From assembly GCA_017394925.1 (NCBI GenBank), contig JAFPWQ010000227.1, positions 1 through 6,392 on the forward strand: a stretch of DNA of 6,392 nt. The letters run 5' to 3'. How positions within the stretch are numbered: the first letter of the stretch is position 1; each line of letters starts with the position of its first letter. This stretch comes from Synergistaceae bacterium (GTDB lineage: Bacteria > Synergistota > Synergistia > Synergistales > Aminobacteriaceae). A program made the position numbers and the translations under genes. The notes below the pieces were generated by a model, which was not told the DNA's origin, searched no databases, and saw nothing but the letters and a program-made list of their open reading frames with translations. Shown here in pieces: positions 1 to 5,790 of the stretch.

Positions 1-24
1 AATTAACTGTTCAAAATTTTTCAT
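1..24 (-). CDS. Start of an unidentified gene running off the left edge (5' end only)
   Basis: An ATG at 24-22 on the minus strand opens a frame that reads MKNFEQLI before the window ends, so only eight codons are visible. The start is supported by a strong Shine-Dalgarno site, AGGAGG at 41-36, 11 bases ahead of the ATG, the same spacing as for the neighbouring dehydratase gene. A plausible promoter lies just upstream at 65-93. The gene follows the dehydratase on the same strand, but a terminator and this promoter separate them, so it is probably its own transcription unit. Eight residues are too few to suggest a function. Confidence 0.5.
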
Positions 25-64
25 CTAAATTTTTCCCTCCTTTTGGCTTTTGAAAGTGTCTAGT

Positions 65-93
65 ATTCTAATACATTATCATATCGAATGCAA
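65..93 (-). promoter_or_regulatory. Predicted sigma-70-type promoter for the left-edge gene
   Basis: Read on the minus strand, a -35-like TTGCAT (93-88) is followed after exactly 17 bases by a -10-like TAGAAT (70-65), which matches TATAAT at five of six positions. Transcription would start near position 58, leaving a leader of about 34 bases that contains the AGGAGG ribosome-binding site. The -35 box is weak (three of six). The position directly after the dehydratase terminator and before a good start codon supports the call. Confidence 0.45.
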
Positions 94-112
94 GTACTGC
101 GGAATCTCCTGC

Positions 113-148
113 AAAAAAATCTCCCCTGCCGTTAATGACAGAGGAGAT
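113..148 (-). terminator. Rho-independent terminator of the dehydratase gene
   Basis: On the minus strand, ATCTCCTCTGTC (148-137) pairs with GGCAGGGGAGAT (130-119), giving a 12-bp stem with two G-U pairs and a six-base loop ATTAAC. A run of seven T follows at 119-113. It begins 15 bases after the dehydratase stop codon, the expected place, and is one of the clearest terminators in the window. Confidence 0.9.
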
Positions 149-162
149 ATATTTACACACTG

Positions 163-1908
163 CTAATCGTATTCGAGATATGCGCCCTTCATAGGACTTG
201 CGGCTAAATCATTGAAGAGTCTTAATACTCCCTTCTTATATTTCCTAGCGTGAGGCTTCCAGTTCTTTTTGCGTTCGGCTAATATCCCGTCAATCTCTTC
301 AGGCGTTTTGCGTTCACCTTTCACTCCGATGATATTTAATTTTCTCGCAAACACATCAAGCTCTATTATGTCGCCTTCTTCGACAAGTGCAATGGGTCCT
401 CCTGCTGCGGCTTCAGGGCTGCAATGTCCGATAACAGGTCCTGTTGATGCACCCGAAAATCTTCCGTCTGTGATTAACGCGATTGCCTTTCCGAGTTCCT
501 TATCAGAGCTTATTGCCTCTGACGTGTAGAACATCTCCGGCATTCCTGATCCTTTCGGGCCTTCGTAACGAATGAAAACAGCATCGCCCTTCTGGACTCT
601 GTGATGAAGTACTGCGTCAATGCATTCTTCTTCACTGTCGAACGGTCTCGCATTCAAGACGGCCTTGTACATTTCCTTCGGACATGCCGTGTGCTTAATC
701 ACCGCGCCTTCGGGTGCAAGATTGCCTTTGAGTATTGCTATGCTTCCTTCAGTGCCGATTGCCTTATCGTATGGACGTATAATATCTTCCTTCGTGATAT
801 TGATTCCGTATTTCTTGTTCGCTTCGTCAAGCCATTTCTGACATCTCTCGTAGAATCCATTCGCTTTGAGTTCCGCAAGATTCTCTCCGAGCGTCTTCCC
901 TGTTACGGTCATAACATCAAGGTGAAGGACTGATTTAATCTCTTCCATGATTGCAGGTACACCGCCGGCATAATAGAAGAATTCTGCAGGCCATTTACCA
1001 GCAGGACGCAAATCAAGAAGATAATGTGCTCCTCTGTGCAGACGGTCAAAAGTATCTCCCGTAATTGTGAGTCCGTATTCGTGAGCTATCGCAGGAAGAT
1101 GAAGAAGGCAATTCGTACTTCCTGATATTGCCGCATGAACCATGATTGCGTTTTCGAGGCTGTCCATCGTAACAATGTCCGTAGGTTTAAGTCCTGAATA
1201 CGCAAGTTCAACCGCCCGTTTGCCTGCGTTGTATGCGTAATCAATCAGGTCCGGGCTTGTTGCAGGGAGCAATGCACTTCCGGGAAGCGTGAGACCAAGT
1301 GCTTCGGCCATTATCTGCATGGTTGATGCTGTCCCAATGAATGAACACGCTCCGCATGAAGGACATGCATTATGTTTTGCCCAGTTCAGTTTTGCCTCGT
1401 CAATTTCTCCGCGTTCAAATTTCGCCGAATACATTCCGAGCTGTTCGAGCGTAAGTAAATCCGGGCCTGCGCTCATTGTTCCTCCTGTTACCATTACGGA
1501 AGGAATGTTTACGCGTGCCATGCCCATTAAATTTCCCGGCATACCTTTATCACAGCTTGCAATGAATACTCCTGCGTCAAACGGTGTTGCGTTCGCGTGA
1601 ATCTCAATCATGTTGGCGATCATTTCACGGCTCGCGAGACTGAAATTGATTCCGTCATGACCCTGTGATTCACCGTCGCAGATGTCAGTGCAGAAGTAAC
1701 GCGCACCATATCCGCCTGCGTCAGCTATTCCCTTTCGTGCGGCCTCAACAAGTTTCATGAGATGACCGCTTCCCGGATGACTGTCTCCTGCTGTACTCTC
1801 GATGATGACCTGAGGCTTGCTTAAGTCTTCAGGTTTCCAGCCCGTTCCGATTCTTAACGGGTCAAGTTCAGGCGCAATCTTTCGTAGTTTCTGGCTGGTA
1901 AGTTCCAT
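163..1908 (-). CDS. IlvD/Edd-family sugar-acid dehydratase, YjhG/YagF-like
   Basis: This 581-residue protein belongs to the IlvD/Edd family of Fe-S and Mg-dependent dehydratases. Those enzymes turn 2,3-dihydroxy acids (sugar acids or branched-chain precursors) into 2-keto-3-deoxy acids in the cytoplasm. Visible motifs are DICDGESQGHDG (75-86), the family signature CDKGMPG (119-125), CPSCGACSFIGTASTM (182-197), GSTNCLLHLPAIA (263-275), LDVMTVTGKTLGENL (330-344) and DGRFSGASTGPVIGH (481-495). Ser485 in the last motif corresponds to the proposed catalytic base. The pattern, including Cys77 in DxCDGxSQG and the AGGVPxIM block, looks closer to E. coli YjhG/YagF D-xylonate dehydratases than to IlvD of valine synthesis. 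It is shorter than those (about 655 residues). The usual N-terminal Pro-Cys-Asn cysteine is absent; the aligned stretch reads HPGSGHL (44-50). The ATG is preceded by AGGGGG at 1925-1920, 11 bases away. The gene is divergent from a GntP permease. The exact substrate is inferred as an aldonate such as xylonate or gluconate, not shown. Confidence 0.92.
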   Translation of the reverse strand: MELTSQKLRKIAPELDPLRIGTGWKPEDLSKPQVIIESTAGDSHPGSGHLMKLVEAARKGIADAGGYGARYFCTDICDGESQGHDGINFSLASREMIANMIEIHANATPFDAGVFIASCDKGMPGNLMGMARVNIPSVMVTGGTMSAGPDLLTLEQLGMYSAKFERGEIDEAKLNWAKHNACPSCGACSFIGTASTMQIMAEALGLTLPGSALLPATSPDLIDYAYNAGKRAVELAYSGLKPTDIVTMDSLENAIMVHAAISGSTNCLLHLPAIAHEYGLTITGDTFDRLHRGAHYLLDLRPAGKWPAEFFYYAGGVPAIMEEIKSVLHLDVMTVTGKTLGENLAELKANGFYERCQKWLDEANKKYGINITKEDIIRPYDKAIGTEGSIAILKGNLAPEGAVIKHTACPKEMYKAVLNARPFDSEEECIDAVLHHRVQKGDAVFIRYEGPKGSGMPEMFYTSEAISSDKELGKAIALITDGRFSGASTGPVIGHCSPEAAAGGPIALVEEGDIIELDVFARKLNIIGVKGERKTPEEIDGILAERKKNWKPHARKYKKGVLRLFNDLAASPMKGAYLEYD

Positions 1909-1963
1909 TTACTTTTTTACCCCCTGACTAGCAAAATTTTTTTTTGACTTGTGGAATGAAAAT

Positions 1964-1992
1964 ATTATTGCATATATCACTTCAAGTTACAA
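1964..1992 (-). promoter_or_regulatory. Predicted promoter for the dehydratase gene
   Basis: On the minus strand, TTGTAA (1992-1987) and AATAAT (1969-1964, five of six matches to TATAAT) are 17 bases apart. A TGC sits directly before the -10 box, an extended -10 arrangement. Transcription would start near 1957, giving a leader of about 50 bases up to the ATG at 1908. The promoter lies back to back with the predicted permease promoter at 2004-2031, so a regulator binding between them could control both genes. Confidence 0.45.
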
Positions 1993-2003
1993 AGAAAGCT
2001 CAC

Positions 2004-2031
2004 TTGTTTTAACGTGAAATTTCTTTATAAT
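2004..2031 (+). promoter_or_regulatory. Predicted promoter for the GntP-family permease gene
   Basis: A perfect TATAAT (2026-2031) follows a weak -35-like TTGTTT (2004-2009) after 16 bases. Transcription would begin near 2038, about 50 bases before the preferred start codon. If correct, a GTG at 2014 in the same frame lies upstream of the transcript and cannot be the start. The -10 box overlaps AT-rich sequence, so chance resemblance remains possible. Confidence 0.45.
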
Positions 2032-2071
2032 TTAATCACTCCATTTTTATTTTCACAAAATTTTTTCTCTG

Positions 2072-2082
2072 AAGGGAGAGAG
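2072..2082 (+). promoter_or_regulatory. Ribosome-binding site that decides the permease start
   Basis: The purine-rich stretch AAGGGAGAGAG contains GGAG at 2075-2078. This is 10 bases from an in-frame TTG at 2089 and 16 bases from an in-frame ATG at 2095. The TTG spacing matches the 11-base spacing of the dehydratase site better. No comparable SD site precedes the more distal GTG at 2014, so the shorter protein is preferred. Confidence 0.6.
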
Positions 2083-2088
2083 TACGCT

Positions 2089-3447
2089 TTGTTAATGGCA
2101 ATATTTCTTATCTCAATAGCAGTTCTCCTTTTCTGTATCATCAAGCTCAAACTGAACGCATTTGTTGCTCTTCTTGTTACAGCATTCGGAACTGGTATTG
2201 CATGTCAGATGCCTCTTAAAGAAGTAGCTGACGTTGTAACGAACAAATTCGGGTCAACACTTGGCGGCATAGGCATAGTTACGGGTCTCGGAGTCATGCT
2301 CGGAATGTTCATGTATGAGTCCGGCGGTATCGACAACATAGCGACCGGAATCTTAAAGAAAGTCGGAGATGCGAAATCACATTATGCTGTAGCAGTCTCA
2401 GGTTTCATTACGGGAATTCCTGTTTTCGGTGATGTCGTCTATATCATGTTCGCTCCGATGTTACGTGTTCTTTCAAAGAGAACAGGCTACTCAATGACCG
2501 CATACGCCTGCGCAATCTCAATCGCTACGACATGTACGTTTGCGCTTGTTATCCCGACAGCATCGCCTCTTGCAGTCATCGAGGCAATGGGAATTGATGT
2601 AGGCATATTCTTCTTCTATGCGTTAATCTCTGCGTTTGTCGGAATGCTCGTAGGCGGTATCATGTTCGGAAGTTTCCTTAACAGGCAGGATCAGAAAGCC
2701 GGAAAGACATGGGACTTCTCAGACATGGATGCAGAACTTACAGCAGCAGCAGAAGAAGCAAAAACAGAAAAGCCCAAAATGAGCGGCGGACTCGCAATGT
2801 CGATTCTCTTAGTGCCGATTCTGTTGATACTCTTCGGGTCATTCGGTGCTATGTTCCTTCCGAAGGGTACACTGCTTGATGTTATTTCGTTCTTAGGCTC
2901 AAAGAACGTGGCCATGACTATAGGCGTTCTCTACGGAGCATTCGTATCAATGCCCTACTTACAGCGTTCAGTTACGGAAATCATGTCAGACGGAGCGGAC
3001 AAAGTGGGCTTGATTCTTCTCATCACTGGTGCAGGCGGTGCATACGGCGGAATACTTCAGGCATCAGGAATTGCGACATTCATCACGGATTACTTCGGGA
3101 ACTTCAATATTCCGATTCTCGTACTCTGCTTCACAATCGCTCAGGTACTCAGATGTGCTCAGGGTTCAACGACGGTTGCACTCACGACAACAGCGGCAAT
3201 CATGGCCAATGCGGCGGCGAATTCAGGAGTATCACCGATTTTATGCGCGATCGCAGTATGTGCAGGCGGTATCGGTCTTTCACTTCCGAATGACTCAGGC
3301 TTCTGGGCAATTTCGAGATTCTTCCATATCAGCGTTACTGACACGATAAGAGGCTGGACAATCGGCGGCTTCGTTGCAGGCGTTACGATTCTGATATTCA
3401 CATGCATACTTGCACAGTTCCAGGCATATTTACCGGGACTGATGTAA
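2089..3447 (+). CDS. GntP-family gluconate/sugar-acid permease
   Basis: This inner-membrane carrier of the GntP (gluconate:H+ symporter) family is about 452 residues from the TTG at 2089, close to the usual family length of about 440-450. Most of the protein is hydrophobic, with roughly a dozen membrane segments broken by a charged central loop at about residues 197-231. Family-type motifs are visible: GIPVFGDVVYIMFAPM (109-124), CAQGSTTVALTTTAA (356-370) and LPNDSGFW (399-406). Known relatives carry gluconate, related aldonates or other hydroxy acids; E. coli YjhF lies beside a YjhG dehydratase, as here. The frame stays open upstream to a GTG at 2014, but that lies in the promoter region and adds 25 residues not typical of the family. 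The start could also be the ATG at 2095. The gene is divergent from the dehydratase and followed by a terminator. Transport of a sugar acid is inferred from family and context. Confidence 0.93.
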   Translation: MLMAIFLISIAVLLFCIIKLKLNAFVALLVTAFGTGIACQMPLKEVADVVTNKFGSTLGGIGIVTGLGVMLGMFMYESGGIDNIATGILKKVGDAKSHYAVAVSGFITGIPVFGDVVYIMFAPMLRVLSKRTGYSMTAYACAISIATTCTFALVIPTASPLAVIEAMGIDVGIFFFYALISAFVGMLVGGIMFGSFLNRQDQKAGKTWDFSDMDAELTAAAEEAKTEKPKMSGGLAMSILLVPILLILFGSFGAMFLPKGTLLDVISFLGSKNVAMTIGVLYGAFVSMPYLQRSVTEIMSDGADKVGLILLITGAGGAYGGILQASGIATFITDYFGNFNIPILVLCFTIAQVLRCAQGSTTVALTTTAAIMANAAANSGVSPILCAIAVCAGGIGLSLPNDSGFWAISRFFHISVTDTIRGWTIGGFVAGVTILIFTCILAQFQAYLPGLM

Positions 3448-3472
3448 TCTCACAATCATGAAATGAAAACGG

Positions 3473-3500
3473 GAGGGTCGGAATCATTTCGGCCCTCTTT
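3473..3500 (+). terminator. Rho-independent terminator after the permease gene
   Basis: GAGGGTCGGA (3473-3482) pairs with TTCGGCCCTC (3488-3497) in a 10-bp stem with two G-U pairs and a five-base loop. TTT, GC and TTT follow. It starts 25 bases after the permease stop codon. The interrupted T tract suggests that some read-through into the aldolase unit is possible. Confidence 0.8.
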
Positions 3501-3696
3501 GCTTTAACTAAGAATAATGAGAGCATGAGTATATGTTCACGTGAAAAGAATACAGATTTGCTTTAACGAGGAGCAGAAGTGTATCTGTCATCACAAATAT
3601 ATGCTCAGGTGAAAGAATACACGACTCTTGTTTTAATGAAGAATAATGATAGCAAAAGTGTATTTATCATCAGGATACAGCACTCTTTGCTTTAAG
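3498..3696 (+). repeat. Degenerate direct repeat, about three and a bit copies of 59-70 bases
   Basis: This gene-free stretch between permease and aldolase consists of related units. The block TTTGCTTTAA, or CTTGTTTTAA, recurs at 3498, 3557, 3627 and 3686, at intervals of 59, 70 and 59 bases. Units one and three match at 30 of their first 39 bases, including an identical AAGAATAATGA (3510-3520 and 3639-3649). Units two and three share an AGCA-AAGTGTAT-TCATCA block (3572-3593 and 3651-3672, 19 of 22 identical). Each unit ends in GAATACA or GGATACA (3548, 3615, 3673). The last, partial copy runs into the aldolase ribosome-binding site. No coding frame of note and no convincing promoter was seen. 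The units may be decayed tandem duplications or multiple regulator-binding sites. Confidence 0.7.
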
Positions 3697-3707
3697 GTGA
3701 AAAAATC

Positions 3708-4478
3708 ATGAAGAATAAGCTGAAAGAAAAATTAAATCGCAGGGAAAAAACTATCGGAACATTCTTTGAATGCGGAAGTACTGCCGTAATTGAGAGTATG
3801 GGCTTAACCGGTCTTGATTACGCAGTCATTGACACAGAACACGGACCGTTTGAGGCTGAGAGTGTCAGTGAATATGTATGTGCTGCTGAGAGACGCGGAT
3901 TAACTCCCCTCGCAAGAGTGAAGGAAATATCACGGGCCGCAATTCTGAAACTTCTTGATGTCGGCGCAAAGGGGCTAATCATTCCGCAGGTCAAGACGGT
4001 TGATGACGTGAAAGAAATCGTGAAGTACGGAAAATATTCGCCGGTTGGTGAAAGAGGAGTTGCAGGTCAGAGGGCTAACGGCTTTGCATTCGACATGGGC
4101 GGAACTCTTGAGGACTGGTTCAGAATCTCAAATGAAGATACACTCTTAATCCCTCAATGCGAAACTGTTGAATGCCTCAATGACATAGAGCATGTTGTTG
4201 CAGTTGAAGGTGTTGCAGGAATATTCATCGGGCCTTATGACCTGTCTACAGCGATGGGCATATCAGGACAATTCACGAAGCCGGAATTTTTATCGGCCAT
4301 TCGGAAAATTATTGATGCGTGCCATTCACATGGGAAGTTCGTGATGATTTACTGCGATAATGCCGCAAAAGCAAATGAATATTTCTCAATGGGAGTAGAC
4401 AGTGCCGCCGTTGGTCTTGATATTGGAATCATGGTTGAAGGTTACCGCCGAATAGTTGCGGATATAATCGGAGGCTGA
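3708..4478 (+). CDS. HpcH/HpaI-family 2-keto-3-deoxy sugar-acid aldolase
   Basis: This 256-residue cytoplasmic class II (metal-dependent) aldolase belongs to the HpcH/HpaI family, which cleaves 2-keto-3-deoxy acids to pyruvate plus an aldehyde. Relatives include GarL (2-keto-3-deoxyglucarate), RhmA (2-keto-3-deoxyrhamnonate) and HpcH; length is typical (E. coli HpcH about 262). Expected active-site residues are present: His45 in DTEHGPF (42-48), Arg70 in LARVKE (68-73), Asp84 in LLDVGAKG (82-89), then Glu152 after IPQ (148-150) and Asp178 in GPYDLS (175-180) as metal ligands. YSPVGERGVAG (110-120) is the usual phosphate- or substrate-side loop. The ATG follows AAGGTGA (3694-3700) by seven bases. 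The gene heads a pair with the LarA homologue, three bases downstream. Beside a sugar-acid dehydratase, its likely substrate is that enzyme's 2-keto-3-deoxy product. Which aldonate is involved cannot be read from the sequence. Confidence 0.92.
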   Translation: MKNKLKEKLNRREKTIGTFFECGSTAVIESMGLTGLDYAVIDTEHGPFEAESVSEYVCAAERRGLTPLARVKEISRAAILKLLDVGAKGLIIPQVKTVDDVKEIVKYGKYSPVGERGVAGQRANGFAFDMGGTLEDWFRISNEDTLLIPQCETVECLNDIEHVVAVEGVAGIFIGPYDLSTAMGISGQFTKPEFLSAIRKIIDACHSHGKFVMIYCDNAAKANEYFSMGVDSAAVGLDIGIMVEGYRRIVADIIGG

Positions 4479-4481
4479 AAC

Positions 4482-5750
4482 ATGAAAGAATTATTTCTCA
4501 CGGAAGAACAGAACGGAGTATCACGCGGACAGCTTGAAGGTATGCTTGATGAATTGCTCGCACAGTACAGCAGCCTCAAAAAAGTTTTAATCATTCCCCC
4601 TGACTACACACGATGCTATTCATACGCAGGAATAATCACGCAGATATTGTACAAAAAGCTGAACGGCGTTCATGTTGACGTAATGCCTGCACTGGGTACG
4701 CACATGCCAATGAGTGAAGAAGAGCTAAACATGTTCTTCGGTGATGTGATTCCGCGTGAAAGAATCATAATTCATCACTGGCAGACTGACACAGTAAGAC
4801 TCGGTTATGTTCCTGCTGAAGTATGCGCGGAGATAAGCGGCGGATTATTCCCTGAACAGATTGACGTTGAAGTGAATCATCTGCTTGTTGACGGCGGTTA
4901 TGATTTGATTCTCTCAGTCGGTCAGGTAGTGCCTCATGAAGTTGTCGGAATGGCGAATTACTCAAAGAATATCTTTGTGGGTACAGGAGGCCGCGAGATG
5001 ATAAACAAGTCTCACATGCTCAGTGCGATATGCGGACTCGAAAAGGCACTCGGTGAACGGGACAGCCCTGCACGAAAAGCATATGACTATGCACAGCAGC
5101 ATTTCATTGACGGCAAGATTCCTCTCGTTTACATTCAGACAGTTACAACGGCAGAAGGTGAAGACGTAACATTAAGGGGAATATATATCGGTCAGTCAAG
5201 GAAGCCTTTCGAGAATGCCGCAGAGTTATCACAGAAGCTGAATATCATTCATCTGGACAGACGCGCAAAGAAGGTTGTAACGTATCTTGAGCCTACAGAA
5301 CTTAAAACTACATGGGTAGGCAATAAAGGCGTTTACCGTACAAGAATGATAGTTGATGACGGCGGAGAGTTAATCGTACTTGGTCCTGGAATACGCGCTT
5401 TCGGTGAAAATGACGAAATGGACGCTATGACCCGCAAATACGGCTATAAAGGCACACCTTACGTTCTGGATTTATACAGAAAGGGAGCATTTGAGGGAAA
5501 ATTAATGAGTGCCGCACATTTAATGCAGGGGTCAAGCGAAGGAAGATTCACGATAACTTACGCTACGAAACCTGAATTAATGAGCCGTGAAGAAATTGAA
5601 AGCGTTGGTTATAACTGGGCGGATTATGACGAGATTACGAAACGTTATGACCCGTTCAAACTCAAAGAAGGCTGGAATGTTCTTGATGACGGAGAAGAGA
5701 TTTACTTTGTGGGAAAACCTGCAATAGGTCTCTGGAAATATGACGGCTAA
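4482..5750 (+). CDS. LarA-like (DUF2088) nickel-pincer-type 2-hydroxyacid racemase/epimerase
   Basis: This 422-residue protein matches the lactate racemase LarA family in length and layout. LarA uses a nickel-pincer nucleotide to move a hydride at C2 of a 2-hydroxy acid. Key LarA residues (Lactobacillus plantarum numbering) have counterparts: Asp72 and Arg75 as Asp41 and Arg44 in PDYTRCYS; catalytic His108 as His74 in LGTHMPMSEEEL; catalytic His174 as His152 in GQVVPH; cofactor-binding Lys184 as Lys162 in NYSKNIFVG; nickel ligand His200 as His178 in NKSH. The spacings His-10-Lys-16-His are exactly those of LarA. The usual proline after DxTR is replaced by cysteine, which points to a branch other than true lactate racemase. 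The superfamily includes a D-gluconate 2-epimerase, so C2 epimerisation of a sugar acid fits the context. The SD site GGAGG (4470-4474) lies at the end of the aldolase gene, so the two are probably co-translated. Cofactor genes larB, larC and larE are not in the window. Confidence 0.85.
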   Translation: MKELFLTEEQNGVSRGQLEGMLDELLAQYSSLKKVLIIPPDYTRCYSYAGIITQILYKKLNGVHVDVMPALGTHMPMSEEELNMFFGDVIPRERIIIHHWQTDTVRLGYVPAEVCAEISGGLFPEQIDVEVNHLLVDGGYDLILSVGQVVPHEVVGMANYSKNIFVGTGGREMINKSHMLSAICGLEKALGERDSPARKAYDYAQQHFIDGKIPLVYIQTVTTAEGEDVTLRGIYIGQSRKPFENAAELSQKLNIIHLDRRAKKVVTYLEPTELKTTWVGNKGVYRTRMIVDDGGELIVLGPGIRAFGENDEMDAMTRKYGYKGTPYVLDLYRKGAFEGKLMSAAHLMQGSSEGRFTITYATKPELMSREEIESVGYNWADYDEITKRYDPFKLKEGWNVLDDGEEIYFVGKPAIGLWKYDG

Positions 5751-5760
5751 ATAAAATTCG

Positions 5761-5785
5761 CGGGAGGCTCTTACGTCTCCCGTTT
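5761..5785. terminator. Hairpin terminator between two converging genes
   Basis: CGGGAGGC (5761-5768) pairs with GTCTCCCG (5775-5782), an 8-bp stem with one G-U pair and a six-base loop. On the plus strand it is followed by TTT; on the minus strand by CGAATTTTAT. It lies 10 bases after the LarA-homologue stop and 5 bases from the galactokinase stop, so it probably ends transcripts from both sides. The T tracts are short, so efficiency may be modest. Confidence 0.7.
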
Positions 5786-5790
5786 GCAGT

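Noticed and set aside
269..933. Plus-strand open frames of 73-110 codons inside the dehydratase gene
   Set aside because: They lie antisense to a well-conserved gene, have no supporting ribosome-binding sites that I can see, and their translations show no recognisable motif.
163..1908. Assignment of the dehydratase as IlvD of branched-chain amino acid synthesis or Edd phosphogluconate dehydratase
   Set aside because: The N-terminal Pro-Cys-Asn cysteine is missing, the DxCDGxSQG block resembles YjhG/YagF, and the neighbours are sugar-acid genes with no ilv or Entner-Doudoroff kinase genes in view.
1944..1949. TTGACT as a -35 box for the permease
   Set aside because: It is a good -35 match, but no acceptable -10 box lies 16-19 bases downstream; the TATAAT at 2026 fits a different -35.
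3498..3696. Possible CRISPR array in the repeat region
   Set aside because: The copies are imperfect, the intervals are unequal, and the sequence between shared blocks is itself related from unit to unit rather than unique like spacers. No cas gene is present.
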